This document shows positions 1-8,217 of a DNA stretch of 54,595 nucleotides, one piece after another. The notes under the pieces were generated by a model, which ran no database searches, was not told the DNA's origin, and worked only from the letters and a program-made list of their open reading frames with translations. The stretch spans positions 1 through 54,595 of the forward strand of contig JAUSPO010000010.1 in the NCBI GenBank assembly GCA_030656575.1. Direction: 5' to 3'. Within the stretch, counting starts at the first letter, position 1. The number at the start of each line of letters is the position of its first letter. Made by a program: the position numbers and the translations under genes. This DNA is from Bacillota bacterium. GTDB lineage: Bacteria; Bacillota; Dethiobacteria; DTU022; UBA8154.

Positions 1-130
1 CACAAAGGATTCCACAGACCACAATAAATAGAATATCCGTTAATTTGTGGTGGACTTTACCTTCTTGTCTTGTATCGTTCAATTCGCCAAAATACTCAAA
101 AAACTTTCCTTGGTATCTTTCATTGCTCAT
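1..130 (-). mobile_element. ISAs1-family transposase, N-terminal fragment running off the window
   Basis: The reverse strand reads from an ATG at 130 into a protein starting MSNERYQGKFFEYFGEL, followed by DTRQEGKVHHKLTDILF. This is the pattern of the N-terminal transposase-associated domain of ISAs1 elements (D-x-R-x-x-x-x-x-H-x-L-x-x-I-L). A G-rich ribosome binding site lies just upstream at about 136-142. The gene leaves the window at base 1, so completeness cannot be judged. The family assignment rests on about 40 residues. Confidence 0.7.
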
Positions 131-257
131 TATGTACCCCCCCAGACACAGTTCTGAGCAATATTTTACCAAACTGCTTTGATTTTGTCCAGCATTATTT
201 CTTTAATTTCCATTTATTGTCTTCATGAATTCGCCGTGAAAATGGTGGTTGCCAACC

Positions 258-286
258 TTGACACTTTTCTGTCCAGGGGGTATAAT
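258..286 (+). promoter_or_regulatory. Consensus sigma-A promoter of tRNA-Ala
   Basis: TTGACA at 258-263 and TATAAT at 281-286 are separated by exactly 17 bases. Both hexamers are perfect matches to the housekeeping consensus. Transcription should begin around 292, a few bases before the tRNA. This fits strong constitutive expression of a stable RNA. Confidence 0.9.
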
Positions 287-296
287 AGTGACACAT

Positions 297-372
<76 letters not shown>

Positions 373-376
373 GCAA

Positions 377-417
377 AGAACCCGCTAAGCATCATATTTT
401 AGCGGGTTCTCTTTTTT
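377..417 (+). terminator. Intrinsic terminator after tRNA-Ala
   Basis: A perfect 12-bp stem (AGAACCCGCTAA with TTAGCGGGTTCT, 377-388 and 399-410) is followed by CTTTTTT. It begins four bases after the CCA end of the tRNA. The stretch from here to 630 holds no gene I can support. Confidence 0.9.
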
Positions 418-630
418 GTAAAAAGACACTTAATAATCTTAAAATGTAGCCTAACTGTAGCCAATCGAGAAAACGCTCCCTTTTGTGCCATCTGTCATAT
501 AACGTTCCGTGAATTTCCGAAGTCAGGCTATTTTTCATTCATATCCTCTCAAATTTTGGGAATTCACTGTTAGGTGTCGTTCCCGCTTATAAAAACAGGC
601 TATCACAATTAACTTATGCTAGCCAAATTC

Positions 631-1098
631 TTAATATTTCCAACCTTCTAAACGAATTAGTTGTAAAAATTCAATACACTCAATTTGAAATTCTTGACAT
701 ATATTAGGAATCTTGAGTCTTTTAGCACCAGGTCCAACTGGTTTTTCTCCTGTAACTACAACAGCATTATTAACCTTTGCTAAAGCAATCACATAAGGAT
801 CTGCCCATATTCCATCGCTACTCTCATCAGGTACAAATAAAGGATATCTTTCAACGATTTCTGAAACTACATGTTGCATTTCCTCATTGGGCTGTATAAA
901 CATAAAATCTAATTCTTTAGCCCATTTATAGAGCTCATCTCCTCCTCTTTCTAGCTCAAGTAATACTTCATCCGGTGCAAAGAGCCGCTCATTTTGAGCT
1001 AAATCAATCAAATGATTCCACAAAGAACTAAAAATATCAGGTGGGTAATCTCTTCTCCATCCATGTAGTAGGGCACTCGTATCTATACAGAAAATCAG
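631..1098 (-). CDS. DUF4411 (PIN-like) protein, putative toxin of a toxin-antitoxin pair
   Basis: About 155 residues. The N-terminus (FCIDTSALL) carries the first acidic residue of a PIN nuclease fold. The middle has the ADPYVIALA motif, then VVVTGEK, both typical of DUF4411 proteins. PIN proteins cleave RNA with a metal held by three or four acidic residues. There is no ATG, GTG or TTG between the upstream stop and the conserved Asp. The best start is CTG at 1096-1098, overlapping the TGA of the preceding gene as CTGA with AAAGGGG upstream. A TTG at 1023 exists, but using it would remove the catalytic N-terminus. Translational coupling to the ImmA/IrrE gene fits a two-gene toxin-antitoxin operon. 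The toxin role is inferred from family and context. Confidence 0.75.
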   Translation of the reverse strand: MIFCIDTSALLHGWRRDYPPDIFSSLWNHLIDLAQNERLFAPDEVLLELERGGDELYKWAKELDFMFIQPNEEMQHVVSEIVERYPLFVPDESSDGIWADPYVIALAKVNNAVVVTGEKPVGPGAKRLKIPNICQEFQIECIEFLQLIRLEGWKY

Positions 1099-2276
1099 AA
1101 TTCTTCGCCCCTTTCTACATGTCTAAATAAGGCTTGCTCAATAGCTGGAATATGGTCAAGTTTAATTCCACCAAGAAAATTAGAAAGGTCACGGGAGCTA
1201 ATTGCTTCATTGTAATAGGCAGAAAGAACAAGATTAGTATAAGCCGTTCCATTATTACGGAGTACTTTCCTAAAATAAGGAACATAACCAGTTTTTCCAG
1301 CCTGTTGCTGTTTATATGCTACTACGAATTCATTACGCTTTCTTCGATACTCTGCCTCAGTAGTTTTACCTAAAATAAGTAATCTTCTTAAAATCACCTC
1401 TTTACTAACCATATAACAGTTAGACAGCTGACTAATTTGATAATCTTCCCAAATGTTACTATAGTTTTGTCTCACAATGGATTCACTCAATAGTGCCTCT
1501 TTAGGAACTAAGACTTCTCCTGCTACGCGATTACAGTAAATCTCTATTGCATGATCAGAGTCGAGATCGTTATCATGCAAATCGCAGATGCCACCTTTGT
1601 CTAATGCAATATGAACAAACTCATGAATAAGTGTAAAAATTCTACCCCGTGGAGAATCTTTCCCATTAACAGCAACCACTGGGAAAGGTCTTTGGCTGAT
1701 GGAAAAGCCTCTCATCTGGTTAATATCAACATTCCCAGTTTGGAAAACTAGTACTCCAGTTTTTTCTATTGCAGTTATCCAAGCCCTAAGAGCTTCATAG
1801 TGATCGGACCAAGAATATTGATCCTTAAGTGTAACTTGGAGTAATTCTCTGATTCTACCTGCTAAGCTTTCAGGAGGTTCGAACATTTCACCCTCAAAAA
1901 CCAATTGTGGTGGCTGTTCTCCCAACTGTTCGCTAACTTCTAGTGCAATAGCTCTTCTAGCAAAAGCACGTCGAATCTCAAAACGTAAAGCTGGTTTAAT
2001 TTCAATAGTAGAATCGGAAAGCAAACGAAAGTCTGGTAAAGTTTGAGGCTGCTCAGGAGTTGTATGACGGTAAAATAAAGCAGAAGGTCTTCGATAAACT
2101 CGACCTGCTATTCTGAGTTGCCTTAATGTTGGTTTTTCATTCCCAGATTCCCAAGCCTGCAATCTCTCTATGGACATTCCTATTTTATAAGCAGCTTCTT
2201 CCAAGCTATAGCCAGCAGTTTGTCTTGCCCAAACTAGGATGTCAGGATTTACATTAGCTCTAATACGCTCATCCAC
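1095..2276 (-). CDS. HTH (XRE) plus ImmA/IrrE metalloprotease, putative antitoxin/regulator
   Basis: 393 residues from the chosen start. An XRE-type helix-turn-helix lies near residues 10-60. The ImmA/IrrE (DUF955) peptidase domain carries HEFVH at about 218-222, the HExxH zinc motif. Such proteins bind DNA and cleave or are controlled by partner repressors. Paired with DUF4411 they are seen as antitoxin-like partners. The reading frame also has an ATG at 2294, but that ATG lies within the sequence ATGAAGGAGGTGA, whose AAGGAGGTGA is a near-perfect ribosome binding site for the GTG at 2276 (8-base spacing), so I start there. The stop overlaps the downstream PIN gene. Confidence 0.85.
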   Translation of the reverse strand: MDERIRANVNPDILVWARQTAGYSLEEAAYKIGMSIERLQAWESGNEKPTLRQLRIAGRVYRRPSALFYRHTTPEQPQTLPDFRLLSDSTIEIKPALRFEIRRAFARRAIALEVSEQLGEQPPQLVFEGEMFEPPESLAGRIRELLQVTLKDQYSWSDHYEALRAWITAIEKTGVLVFQTGNVDINQMRGFSISQRPFPVVAVNGKDSPRGRIFTLIHEFVHIALDKGGICDLHDNDLDSDHAIEIYCNRVAGEVLVPKEALLSESIVRQNYSNIWEDYQISQLSNCYMVSKEVILRRLLILGKTTEAEYRRKRNEFVVAYKQQQAGKTGYVPYFRKVLRNNGTAYTNLVLSAYYNEAISSRDLSNFLGGIKLDHIPAIEQALFRHVERGEEF

Positions 2277-2417
2277 CACAATCACCTCCTTCATAGCTAC
2301 TTTAAATATATTCTATCATATACCAAAAAAAATTGAAATGACGCCTAAAGTTCCTGGTACTCCCGACGTGTCCGAGCATTACAGGCGACCGCTCATGGCC
2401 AGGCCCCTCTGAGTGGC

Positions 2418-2819
2418 CTAATGCGGCCCGCCGACTCGGTTTTGTAATAGAGAATCAGTATTTTCGATAAACTTGAAAATTAAGGGAACAATCTTTTCTG
2501 CTGCTTCTTCAGGATTATCTACAGTTTTTATTTCCTCTAATATATTCATTTCATAAATACTATACCATCTGTGTTTCATTATTTTTATCCAGGTTTTATA
2601 TCCTGTCTCTTTAACTATTCGTTTATCTGAAATATCAAGGACTTTACTGCTATATATCTCTTCCACTTTTTCTTTAGAATGTAACAAAACCTCTTGAAAA
2701 GTATTCCTTCTCTGGGAGTGTATTGTATCTAAATCTAAGACAAAAGCACACCTGAAACCATCGGTTATTTCATTGGAAAAATAAAAATTAAAAAAATCAT
2801 CTCCAGCCCAATTTAAAAC
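2418..2819 (-). pseudogene. 5'-truncated gene of unknown function
   Basis: An open frame of about 134 codons begins right after a stop at 2820-2822 and has no plausible start codon at its 5' end. It reads NWAGDDFFNFYFSNE, then FRCAFVLDLD, then a lysine/glutamate-rich tail. A TTG at 2687 could start an 89-residue product but would drop the most ordered-looking part. The 5' side abuts the IS1634 remnant, so the head was probably lost with that insertion or deletion. I do not recognise the family. Confidence 0.45.
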
Positions 2820-2873
2820 TTACATTCAACACCCCTGGGCTAGTTAAACTCAACAGTTAATTTCTGGTAAATA

Positions 2874-3407
2874 TCAGGGATTCTCTCGAACCTGCAGGTA
2901 CACTTCCGGCTCAATGCTGGCCAGGCGAAACAGCCTTTCCGGGACTTTAAGATTTCTGGGGAATTCCCTTCTAAGCGGGTCAGGGGTAGTCACCACAATC
3001 ATATTCTCCAGGCTCTGTAATATCTTCTTGCCGGTAGGCTTGAATGTTTTCTTCTTACCGGGGATAAGCAGCGGCTCAGTCTCCTGTTTCATCGCCTCCC
3101 GAACCCGGCGCTCCATGAGGTGAAACAGTAGTAGGGCGATCAGGATGACATAAGTTAACGCTTTTACCCTGCCTTTCTTTTTCAGATAGACCGCTCCCAC
3201 ATAGAAGGGGTCTTTGATAAACTTAAAAGAAGTCTCTACACTGCTCTGTTCCTTGTATTCTTTTAAGATTTCCCGGTCAGAGTACTGATCCAGGATATTA
3301 GTGATCAGAACAAAGCAGCTTCGCCGCTCCTTTTCTTTGACGATAGCCGCTTCATCAGTAAGGATTTCAAACTGCAATAGGTAACAAGGGGACGGGGTTG
3401 TTGTCAC
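2874..3407 (-). pseudogene. IS1634-family transposase, C-terminal remnant
   Basis: The 177-residue frame matches the C-terminal third of IS1634 (IS4-related, DDE) transposases. It has EYKEQSSVETSFKFIKDP containing the catalytic Glu region, YLKKKGRVKAL, and a hydrophobic helix ending LLFHLMERRVRE. Full-length family members are around 500-570 residues, so both upstream catalytic Asp residues are missing. Its first codons (MTTTPSP) are encoded by the GGGGACGG-type repeat at 3385-3408, so the element was cut exactly at that repeat. It cannot transpose. Confidence 0.8.
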
Positions 3408-3408
3408 C
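3385..3408 (+). repeat. GGGGACGG-core short repeat, copy 1
   Basis: The core GGGGACGGGGTTGTTGTCAC is shared with copies at 12484-12510 (inverted) and 20680-20706. Here it marks the cut 5' end of the IS1634 transposase fragment. Confidence 0.7.
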
Positions 3409-3410
3409 TT

Positions 3411-3445
3411 AAAAGGAAATGCCGTTTTTGCGGCATTTCCTTTTT
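3411..3445 (-). terminator. Intrinsic terminator of the gerW operon
   Basis: A 14-bp stem (AAAAGGAAATGCCG at 3411-3424 with its complement at 3431-3444) encloses TTTTTG. It has T-rich flanks on both strands, so it may work in both directions. It lies 15 bases past the gerW stop. Confidence 0.8.
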
Positions 3446-3459
3446 GTCATAAAATCTAA

Positions 3460-3837
3460 CTATTCTTCTGCCCCGGCCTCTGGGCTAACCTTTGCCTTGC
3501 AGCAGTCCATCTTGCTTATAATTTCCGGAACCATCTCCACGATTCTCTCCAGGGAACCTCTGCTGGTGAGGGGAACAACACTGACTTCATCATTTTTGAT
3601 TACGAGCATGGCATTTGGTGTGATCTTGCAACCCACACCCCCACCGTAGCCGTTGCCATCGTTACCCTTGTTATCCTTACCGTTACCTTCTCCAGCAGCG
3701 ACGCCAAAGGATACTGTAATTATTGGTATCATGGTGATGCTGCCCACCTGAAAAGATTCTCCTACTACTGTTTCCGTGCGTAAAAATTTTTCCATCCGTT
3801 CGAACAGTGTGTTAATTACTCCGTTTTCAGAACTCAT
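3460..3837 (-). CDS. gerW: GerW/YtfJ family sporulation protein
   Basis: 125 residues. The N-terminal part, with EKFLRTETVVGESFQVGSITMIPI, and the glycine-rich stretch followed by GVGCKITPNAMLVI are the conserved blocks of the Spore_YtfJ family. In Bacillus subtilis GerW is made in the forespore and is needed for normal germination. Length matches the family (about 120-150). It is the last gene of a same-strand run with DUF2953, an anti-sigma factor and an ECF sigma factor, followed by a strong terminator. Gene order gerW-DUF2953 is common in spore formers. Confidence 0.92.
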   Translation of the reverse strand: MSSENGVINTLFERMEKFLRTETVVGESFQVGSITMIPIITVSFGVAAGEGNGKDNKGNDGNGYGGGVGCKITPNAMLVIKNDEVSVVPLTSRGSLERIVEMVPEIISKMDCCKAKVSPEAGAEE

Positions 3838-3952
3838 TGCTTATCTTTCCTCCTTTTTTTATTTGCTATTTTTTTCTCTCTATCTCTTAATACACCGCAT
3901 ACCCAATTAAGGTTGCATAATATAAAACTTTCCTGGTTTATTTTAAATTAAC

Positions 3953-4630
3953 TCATGCAGCAGAGGATGCTTTTTTTTCTTTTTTCAGCATTTTTAAAAA
4001 TTCCCTCGTCTTGCGCGCCAGTATAAACCGGGCTACCCTAAAGAGCATTAAAAATACAGTTACTCTGCCTTCAATTTCAAAAGAAAACTCGTAGTGCTCT
4101 TCCTCCCAGATAGGTTCTATTTGCAGCTTACTTACCTCACAGCACTCCTCCAGCATGTAGGTAAAAGCAGCGAGCCACCCAGTATAATGGGGTTCAGGAA
4201 AACCGAACTTCCCATTAACCTCCAACTTTTTTGGCCGCAGCATCCTCAGGAGATCCCCTAACAACGCCTGAATACTTCTTAGGAATTCTCTGTCCAGACT
4301 ACGCAATACTGCAGGGGGAGAAAGATTTTTGCCATGCTTTTTCTCTTTCTCCTTTTTCTTTTTTTCCTTATTCCCTTTTCCCCACTTCTCCGGTTGTAAG
4401 CGAAATGACAGACCGGCAGCGACAATCTGTATCTGTAAAGGATTTTCCGGCATACTGTCCCAGTTTCCCCTGATGCCTAGAAAGGGTACAAGATATACAC
4501 AATAACTCACCCAAAAGAAAGTATCATATCCGCCATGAAACTTATACTGTATTGGTATGAGCAAAAGGGAGAGAAACAATGCGCAAATAATAAAGAGAAT
4601 AATAAAGAGGAAAACGGTCAATACCTCCAT
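3953..4630 (-). CDS. DUF2953 membrane-anchored protein
   Basis: 225 residues. One strongly hydrophobic segment occupies residues 3-25, then a mostly polar body with a highly charged lysine/glutamate run around 85-100. The late segment DREFLRSIQ...LLRMLRPKKLEVNGKFGFPEPHYTGW is the conserved DUF2953 block. Family members usually sit beside gerW in sporulating Firmicutes, and function is unknown. It starts 11 bases after the anti-sigma stop and precedes gerW by 115 bases, so the four genes are probably one operon. Confidence 0.88.
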   Translation of the reverse strand: MEVLTVFLFIILFIICALFLSLLLIPIQYKFHGGYDTFFWVSYCVYLVPFLGIRGNWDSMPENPLQIQIVAAGLSFRLQPEKWGKGNKEKKKKEKEKKHGKNLSPPAVLRSLDREFLRSIQALLGDLLRMLRPKKLEVNGKFGFPEPHYTGWLAAFTYMLEECCEVSKLQIEPIWEEEHYEFSFEIEGRVTVFLMLFRVARFILARKTREFLKMLKKEKKASSAA

Positions 4631-4641
4631 AGCAACCTCCT

Positions 4642-5082
4642 TTAAATTCGACCGGGAATGAATCTGGCAAGCAGGGGATTTCTCTTTTTCAGGGAAGCAC
4701 CTGCCATTTTGCCCAGTAAAGAAAGAGACCTTTTAAACGTCCGGCTGACGGTACGGTTCACTGGGTTATAACCCAGAAAACTGGAAGCATGAACCAGTAT
4801 TTGTAACTGAACCCGGCCCAAATCCCTTGCCACTGAGCTCTTCCGCTGAGGCACATTGGCGGCAAAATGGGTTTTTAACGCCGCCATACGATATGCAGCA
4901 AGTTCAGCGGGCAGTTCGATGGCAGGTTGATGCTTTAGCTCCCAGTCCAGCAATTTAAACTGGTTCAGTTCCCGGCGGCATGTACGGCAGGAAAGCAAAT
5001 GCTCTTCCAGGATCATTTTTTCCAGGGGGTTAATCTCCTGATCAATATACTGCTGAAGTAAATCACTAAACCTTTCATGCAA
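4642..5082 (-). CDS. Zinc-finger (zf-HC2) anti-sigma factor
   Basis: 146 residues. The N-terminus carries H28-x3-C32-x2-C35, the zinc-binding core of the anti-sigma zinc-finger domain that clamps ECF sigma factors. No clear transmembrane helix follows, so it may be a soluble, possibly redox- or zinc-sensing, regulator rather than a membrane sensor. The frame between the sigma stop (5089-5091) and the first conserved residues contains only Val-Val-Leu codons, so the TTG at 5080-5082 is the only usable start. GGAGGT lies 10 bases upstream, inside the end of the sigma gene. The spacing implies translational coupling. Confidence 0.88.
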   Translation of the reverse strand: MHERFSDLLQQYIDQEINPLEKMILEEHLLSCRTCRRELNQFKLLDWELKHQPAIELPAELAAYRMAALKTHFAANVPQRKSSVARDLGRVQLQILVHASSFLGYNPVNRTVSRTFKRSLSLLGKMAGASLKKRNPLLARFIPGRI

Positions 5083-5088
5083 AACAAC

Positions 5089-5643
5089 TCACACCTCCAA
5101 AAGTCCACAAGATTGCATCCGTTTACGCAGCAGGTTTCTGGCCCGAAAAACACTGTTTTTGACTGTGCCCAGAGGTTGAACCAAAGTATCCGCAATATGT
5201 TCATAGCTCATTTCTTCATGGTAACGCAAGATCAAAGCCATGCGGTATTGCTCCGGCAGTTCTGCGATCAACCTGTCAACAACATCCCGCGTATCACCAA
5301 AAAGAACAATATCCTCTGTATCTTCTTTAGAAGCAAGGAAATCCTCCGGGGAAAAGTCCAGAGATATTTCTGGAATTCTTCTTTTTTTACGGTAGTTAAT
5401 TATTGTGTTCACGGCGATTTTTTTTAACCACGGCAGCAGAGGCCGGGTTTCATCAAAGCTGTTAATGGCACGAAATAGTTTAATATAAACCTCCTGCATC
5501 ATATCCAGCGATTCTTCCTTATTATAAGTAAAGCTATAGCAAATACGGTAAAGATAGCCCTCATACTGGCTGAGAAGTTTGTTAAAGGCTTCCTCATCAT
5601 TATTCTTGCAACGCCTGATTAGACTGATAAGGACAGCATCCAT
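5089..5643 (-). CDS. ECF (sigma-70 family) RNA polymerase sigma factor
   Basis: 184 residues, the normal ECF size. Region 2 spans about 20-90 (YLYRICYSFTYNKEESLDMMQEVYIKLF), and region 4 about 120-175 (ELPEQYRMALILRYHEEMSYEHIADTL, then GTVKNSVFRARNLL). It directs RNA polymerase to a small stress or envelope regulon and is normally held by the anti-sigma factor encoded directly downstream. It is first in the operon leading to gerW, so the unit may be autoregulated; I could not pick out a convincing promoter in the AT-rich upstream region. Confidence 0.93.
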   Translation of the reverse strand: MDAVLISLIRRCKNNDEEAFNKLLSQYEGYLYRICYSFTYNKEESLDMMQEVYIKLFRAINSFDETRPLLPWLKKIAVNTIINYRKKRRIPEISLDFSPEDFLASKEDTEDIVLFGDTRDVVDRLIAELPEQYRMALILRYHEEMSYEHIADTLVQPLGTVKNSVFRARNLLRKRMQSCGLLEV

Positions 5644-5809
5644 AACTTGCCTGCCTTCCGTATTGCTATCTTTCTCTAATTAATAATACATTATGAAACG
5701 CGGATTAGTTGCAGTGACGTGCAAAATTTTCACAATCATTTTTTGAAAACCTTGCGTTCTTTATATTCAAGCTGAAGTTCTTTTCTCCTGTCACTTTTAT
5801 TGCAAACAT

Positions 5810-6417
5810 TCAATACCCCATTTCCTTTAATAATCTGGAAAGAGTACTTAGACATTCGCCGATCAATTCGTCATCATTGCTGAGTGCATCCCGGAACAGC
5901 TTGATATCACCGTCGATCATGGGATTATCAGTGCATACGGATACTGTCATGGCATCTCCCTGCAGCCCTACCCTGTCGATAACATGGTTGTGAGGATCAT
6001 ACAGTTTTTCATAGCGCTTTCGGATTACACCCGTGTTATCCTGGTCACCATGTGTCAGCAGCAACGGCACCCTGATCATGTGCCCTGGAATACCCTTCTC
6101 ATTGACTGCCTGAGTCACAGCCTTCCATATTGTAATCTTCCAAACGAAAACCGGCATCAAGCGGCCTTGAAAGGCCATGCCCGCGGGCGTCCCAGACCAA
6201 GACGCGGTACTTTATTGAAAGTGCATCCACCTGTGTATTAAACATGCGGTGATCCATGGTCGCGCCGTGCGTCAATACCACTAACGGCTGATTTTCCAGA
6301 CCACCGACCCAATAATGCAGGGGACAACCTTCACGATTTAAAACATGACCTTCAAGTTGAGAGGGTGTGTTAAACCAGAGTGAATGTGGACCCAGAGTCC
6401 CTTCTCCTCCTTGCTTT
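5810..6417 (-). pseudogene. Broken alpha/beta hydrolase
   Basis: Two frames give one protein. Frame one reads HYWVGGLENQPLVVLTHGATMDHRMF and RVLVWDARGHGLS, the strand-3/oxyanion-hole and D-x-R-G-x-G-x-S region of alpha/beta hydrolases. Frame two continues with VPLLLTHGDQDNTG, the catalytic-Asp region. The change of frame is near 6130-6180. The nucleophile elbow (G-x-S-x-G) that should lie between them is absent, so there is an internal deletion as well. No start codon is apparent at the 5' side. The last 55 residues or so do not resemble a hydrolase and may come from another gene. Confidence 0.75.
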
Positions 6418-6452
6418 AGTCTTTAGATAATACGCATCTGGCCCTGCACTGC

Positions 6453-7223
6453 TCAGAAAAATTGTTTTTTGGAGCGTACGATAAATGTGTATCCCCACAA
6501 AGCCAGCAGAAGCAGATAAAGTTCAGCATACCAAAAACTAAACCCCAAACCGGGGATCATAACTGCTGGAAAATTTACCAGGGTGTGCAGCAAAATGGCA
6601 TAAACCAGATAGACAGGTTTACCTCTTATAACGGCCAGCAGCACCACCAAAGATAAGGCTATATGTATTACCATAGTAAAAGACCTCTCCAAACCTGCAA
6701 CAGCAAATAAGGAAGGGGGAGAAATAATAAGCTGCTCTTTAAAAAAAGCTGCCATTTCAGGGCCCAACTGGGGAGCAAGAAGTTGATCAAAGGTTCCCCC
6801 ATTGATCATAATACTGTATATAAGGTTATTAATATATGTAAAACCAGTCAAAAGAATGGCCTCAATGCCCCCATGACCAATGCCAAAGGCAATACCGTTT
6901 TTCCAGGATAAATGCCGTTTTAAAAAATATTTAAACCCAAGAAACCTGCCCGTCTCTTCAAACAGTCCCGCCGTAACGGACAGAAATAAAGCTATTAATA
7001 TTAAATTTCCGGCTAACTGCTGGTACCAGGCCATTGTTGATAAGTAGTTTAACAAAGGTATGCGCAAGAGTACCTGGGACACTACAAAAACCAGCGCCCC
7101 CACTAAAACAGCCACGAGGGAGATACCCTCTTTCCTGTAAAAATAGAAAGCCAGACCAATCGGTAATCCAAAAGAAATAATTAATGTAAAAACCATCGCA
7201 ATCAGCGAAACAGAGCTTACCAT
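6453..7223 (-). CDS. YhfC-family intramembrane metalloprotease
   Basis: 256 residues with about seven hydrophobic segments. It carries LFEETGRF (E89, E90, R93), then GIGHGGIEA (H117, E121) and a later HTLVNFPA. These are the conserved polar motifs of the YhfC (DUF2324) branch of CPBP-like glutamic/metallo intramembrane proteases. It probably acts in the cytoplasmic membrane. It is followed upstream on the same strand by a CPBP protease 88 bases away, so the two may be co-transcribed. Substrate is unknown. Confidence 0.87.
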   Translation of the reverse strand: MVSSVSLIAMVFTLIISFGLPIGLAFYFYRKEGISLVAVLVGALVFVVSQVLLRIPLLNYLSTMAWYQQLAGNLILIALFLSVTAGLFEETGRFLGFKYFLKRHLSWKNGIAFGIGHGGIEAILLTGFTYINNLIYSIMINGGTFDQLLAPQLGPEMAAFFKEQLIISPPSLFAVAGLERSFTMVIHIALSLVVLLAVIRGKPVYLVYAILLHTLVNFPAVMIPGLGFSFWYAELYLLLLALWGYTFIVRSKKQFF

Positions 7224-7311
7224 TTTTAACGCCTCCTGCTGCTAAAATGCACAATATCACCATGATTATACTTGTAGAATCAAAGTCCAGTCAAGAAGGC
7301 AAATTGTCAGA

Positions 7312-8142
7312 TTAAGCATTTATATTGACTCTAACCGGGAAGAACCGGAAAAGGCTATAAGCCAAAAGTGTTAGCAATGGGAGCCCGATTAAGCCTATGG
7401 GGTTGACCCAGAGCATAGAAGCAGTGGGAACAAAGGCCCCGCCAAGGAATAAGGTCCCGTTTAACACCCCATGGGCAAATCCCACCACCACGGCACTGCC
7501 TGTTTTTAGCCGCAGCCAGATTAAAACAGCACCCAAAGAAATGGTTGCCAGGGTCATGATCAAAATACCCAGGTAGGGGTTTTCCGGAAAGTTGTGCTCC
7601 ATAAGGATGAGTGGAGCATGCCAGAGTCCCCAGATGATGCCGCTTACCAAAATGGTGTTCCAAAGACCCCAGGGAAGAAGCTTGTTGACAAGGTAACCCC
7701 TCCAGCCGAATTCCTCACCGAACCCAAATACAATGTTTTGAACAGGACCGAGAATAAATACCACGAGCACGATTTGCCAGACAGACCACTGCATACCAGG
7801 GGCAATCCGGCTAAAGCCCTCCGCCAGCGGCACAAATTCTCCAAGGCCGATTGCTGCGCTTACCAGTGAGTGAACCAGATGATAGCCGACGAACAGGAAG
7901 TAGGCAAGCAAATAAAAGCGGATTTTCCCGAAAGAAAAGCCATAATCACGGAATTTCCCTCTTTCTTTTAGTATTAAGGCTGCTGCAACAAGAGCGGGAA
8001 TAAGCATCTGCAGAGGGACAATGATAATTGCAATCTGTGACACGAAACCTCCCTGCAGGTAGATATAAAAATTGAGAGCATAGGTTAACACATAAACAAC
8101 AGCTACAAAAAGAACAATGTTCCTTTTATCCAGATTTTGCAT
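7312..8142 (-). CDS. CPBP-family intramembrane glutamic endopeptidase
   Basis: 276 residues and about eight hydrophobic helices. The Abi/CPBP motifs are complete: FGEEFGWRGYL with E143, E144 and R148 (EExxxR), GLWHAPL with its His, and VGFAHGVLNG with the second His. Relatives process CAAX proteins in eukaryotes. In Firmicutes they serve in bacteriocin immunity, signalling or membrane proteostasis. A strong AAAGGGGGG ribosome binding site precedes the ATG. An inverted repeat upstream (8172-8198) may control it. Confidence 0.9.
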   Translation of the reverse strand: MQNLDKRNIVLFVAVVYVLTYALNFYIYLQGGFVSQIAIIIVPLQMLIPALVAAALILKERGKFRDYGFSFGKIRFYLLAYFLFVGYHLVHSLVSAAIGLGEFVPLAEGFSRIAPGMQWSVWQIVLVVFILGPVQNIVFGFGEEFGWRGYLVNKLLPWGLWNTILVSGIIWGLWHAPLILMEHNFPENPYLGILIMTLATISLGAVLIWLRLKTGSAVVVGFAHGVLNGTLFLGGAFVPTASMLWVNPIGLIGLPLLTLLAYSLFRFFPVRVNINA

Positions 8143-8171
8143 TATACACCCCCCTTTATATATCTATAATC

Positions 8172-8198
8172 TATTTGGTCTTATAATAGGACCAAATA
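8172..8198. promoter_or_regulatory. Perfect 9-bp inverted repeat upstream of the CPBP gene
   Basis: TATTTGGTC (8172-8180) and GACCAAATA (8190-8198) flank a 9-base AT-rich centre. It lies 30-56 bases before the CPBP start and 20 bases after the ddh stop. The centre contains a possible -10 element, so this reads as an operator over a promoter. No T-tract follows, which argues against a terminator. Confidence 0.5.
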
Positions 8199-8217
8199 CT
8201 AAGATATTGGTTTACCT

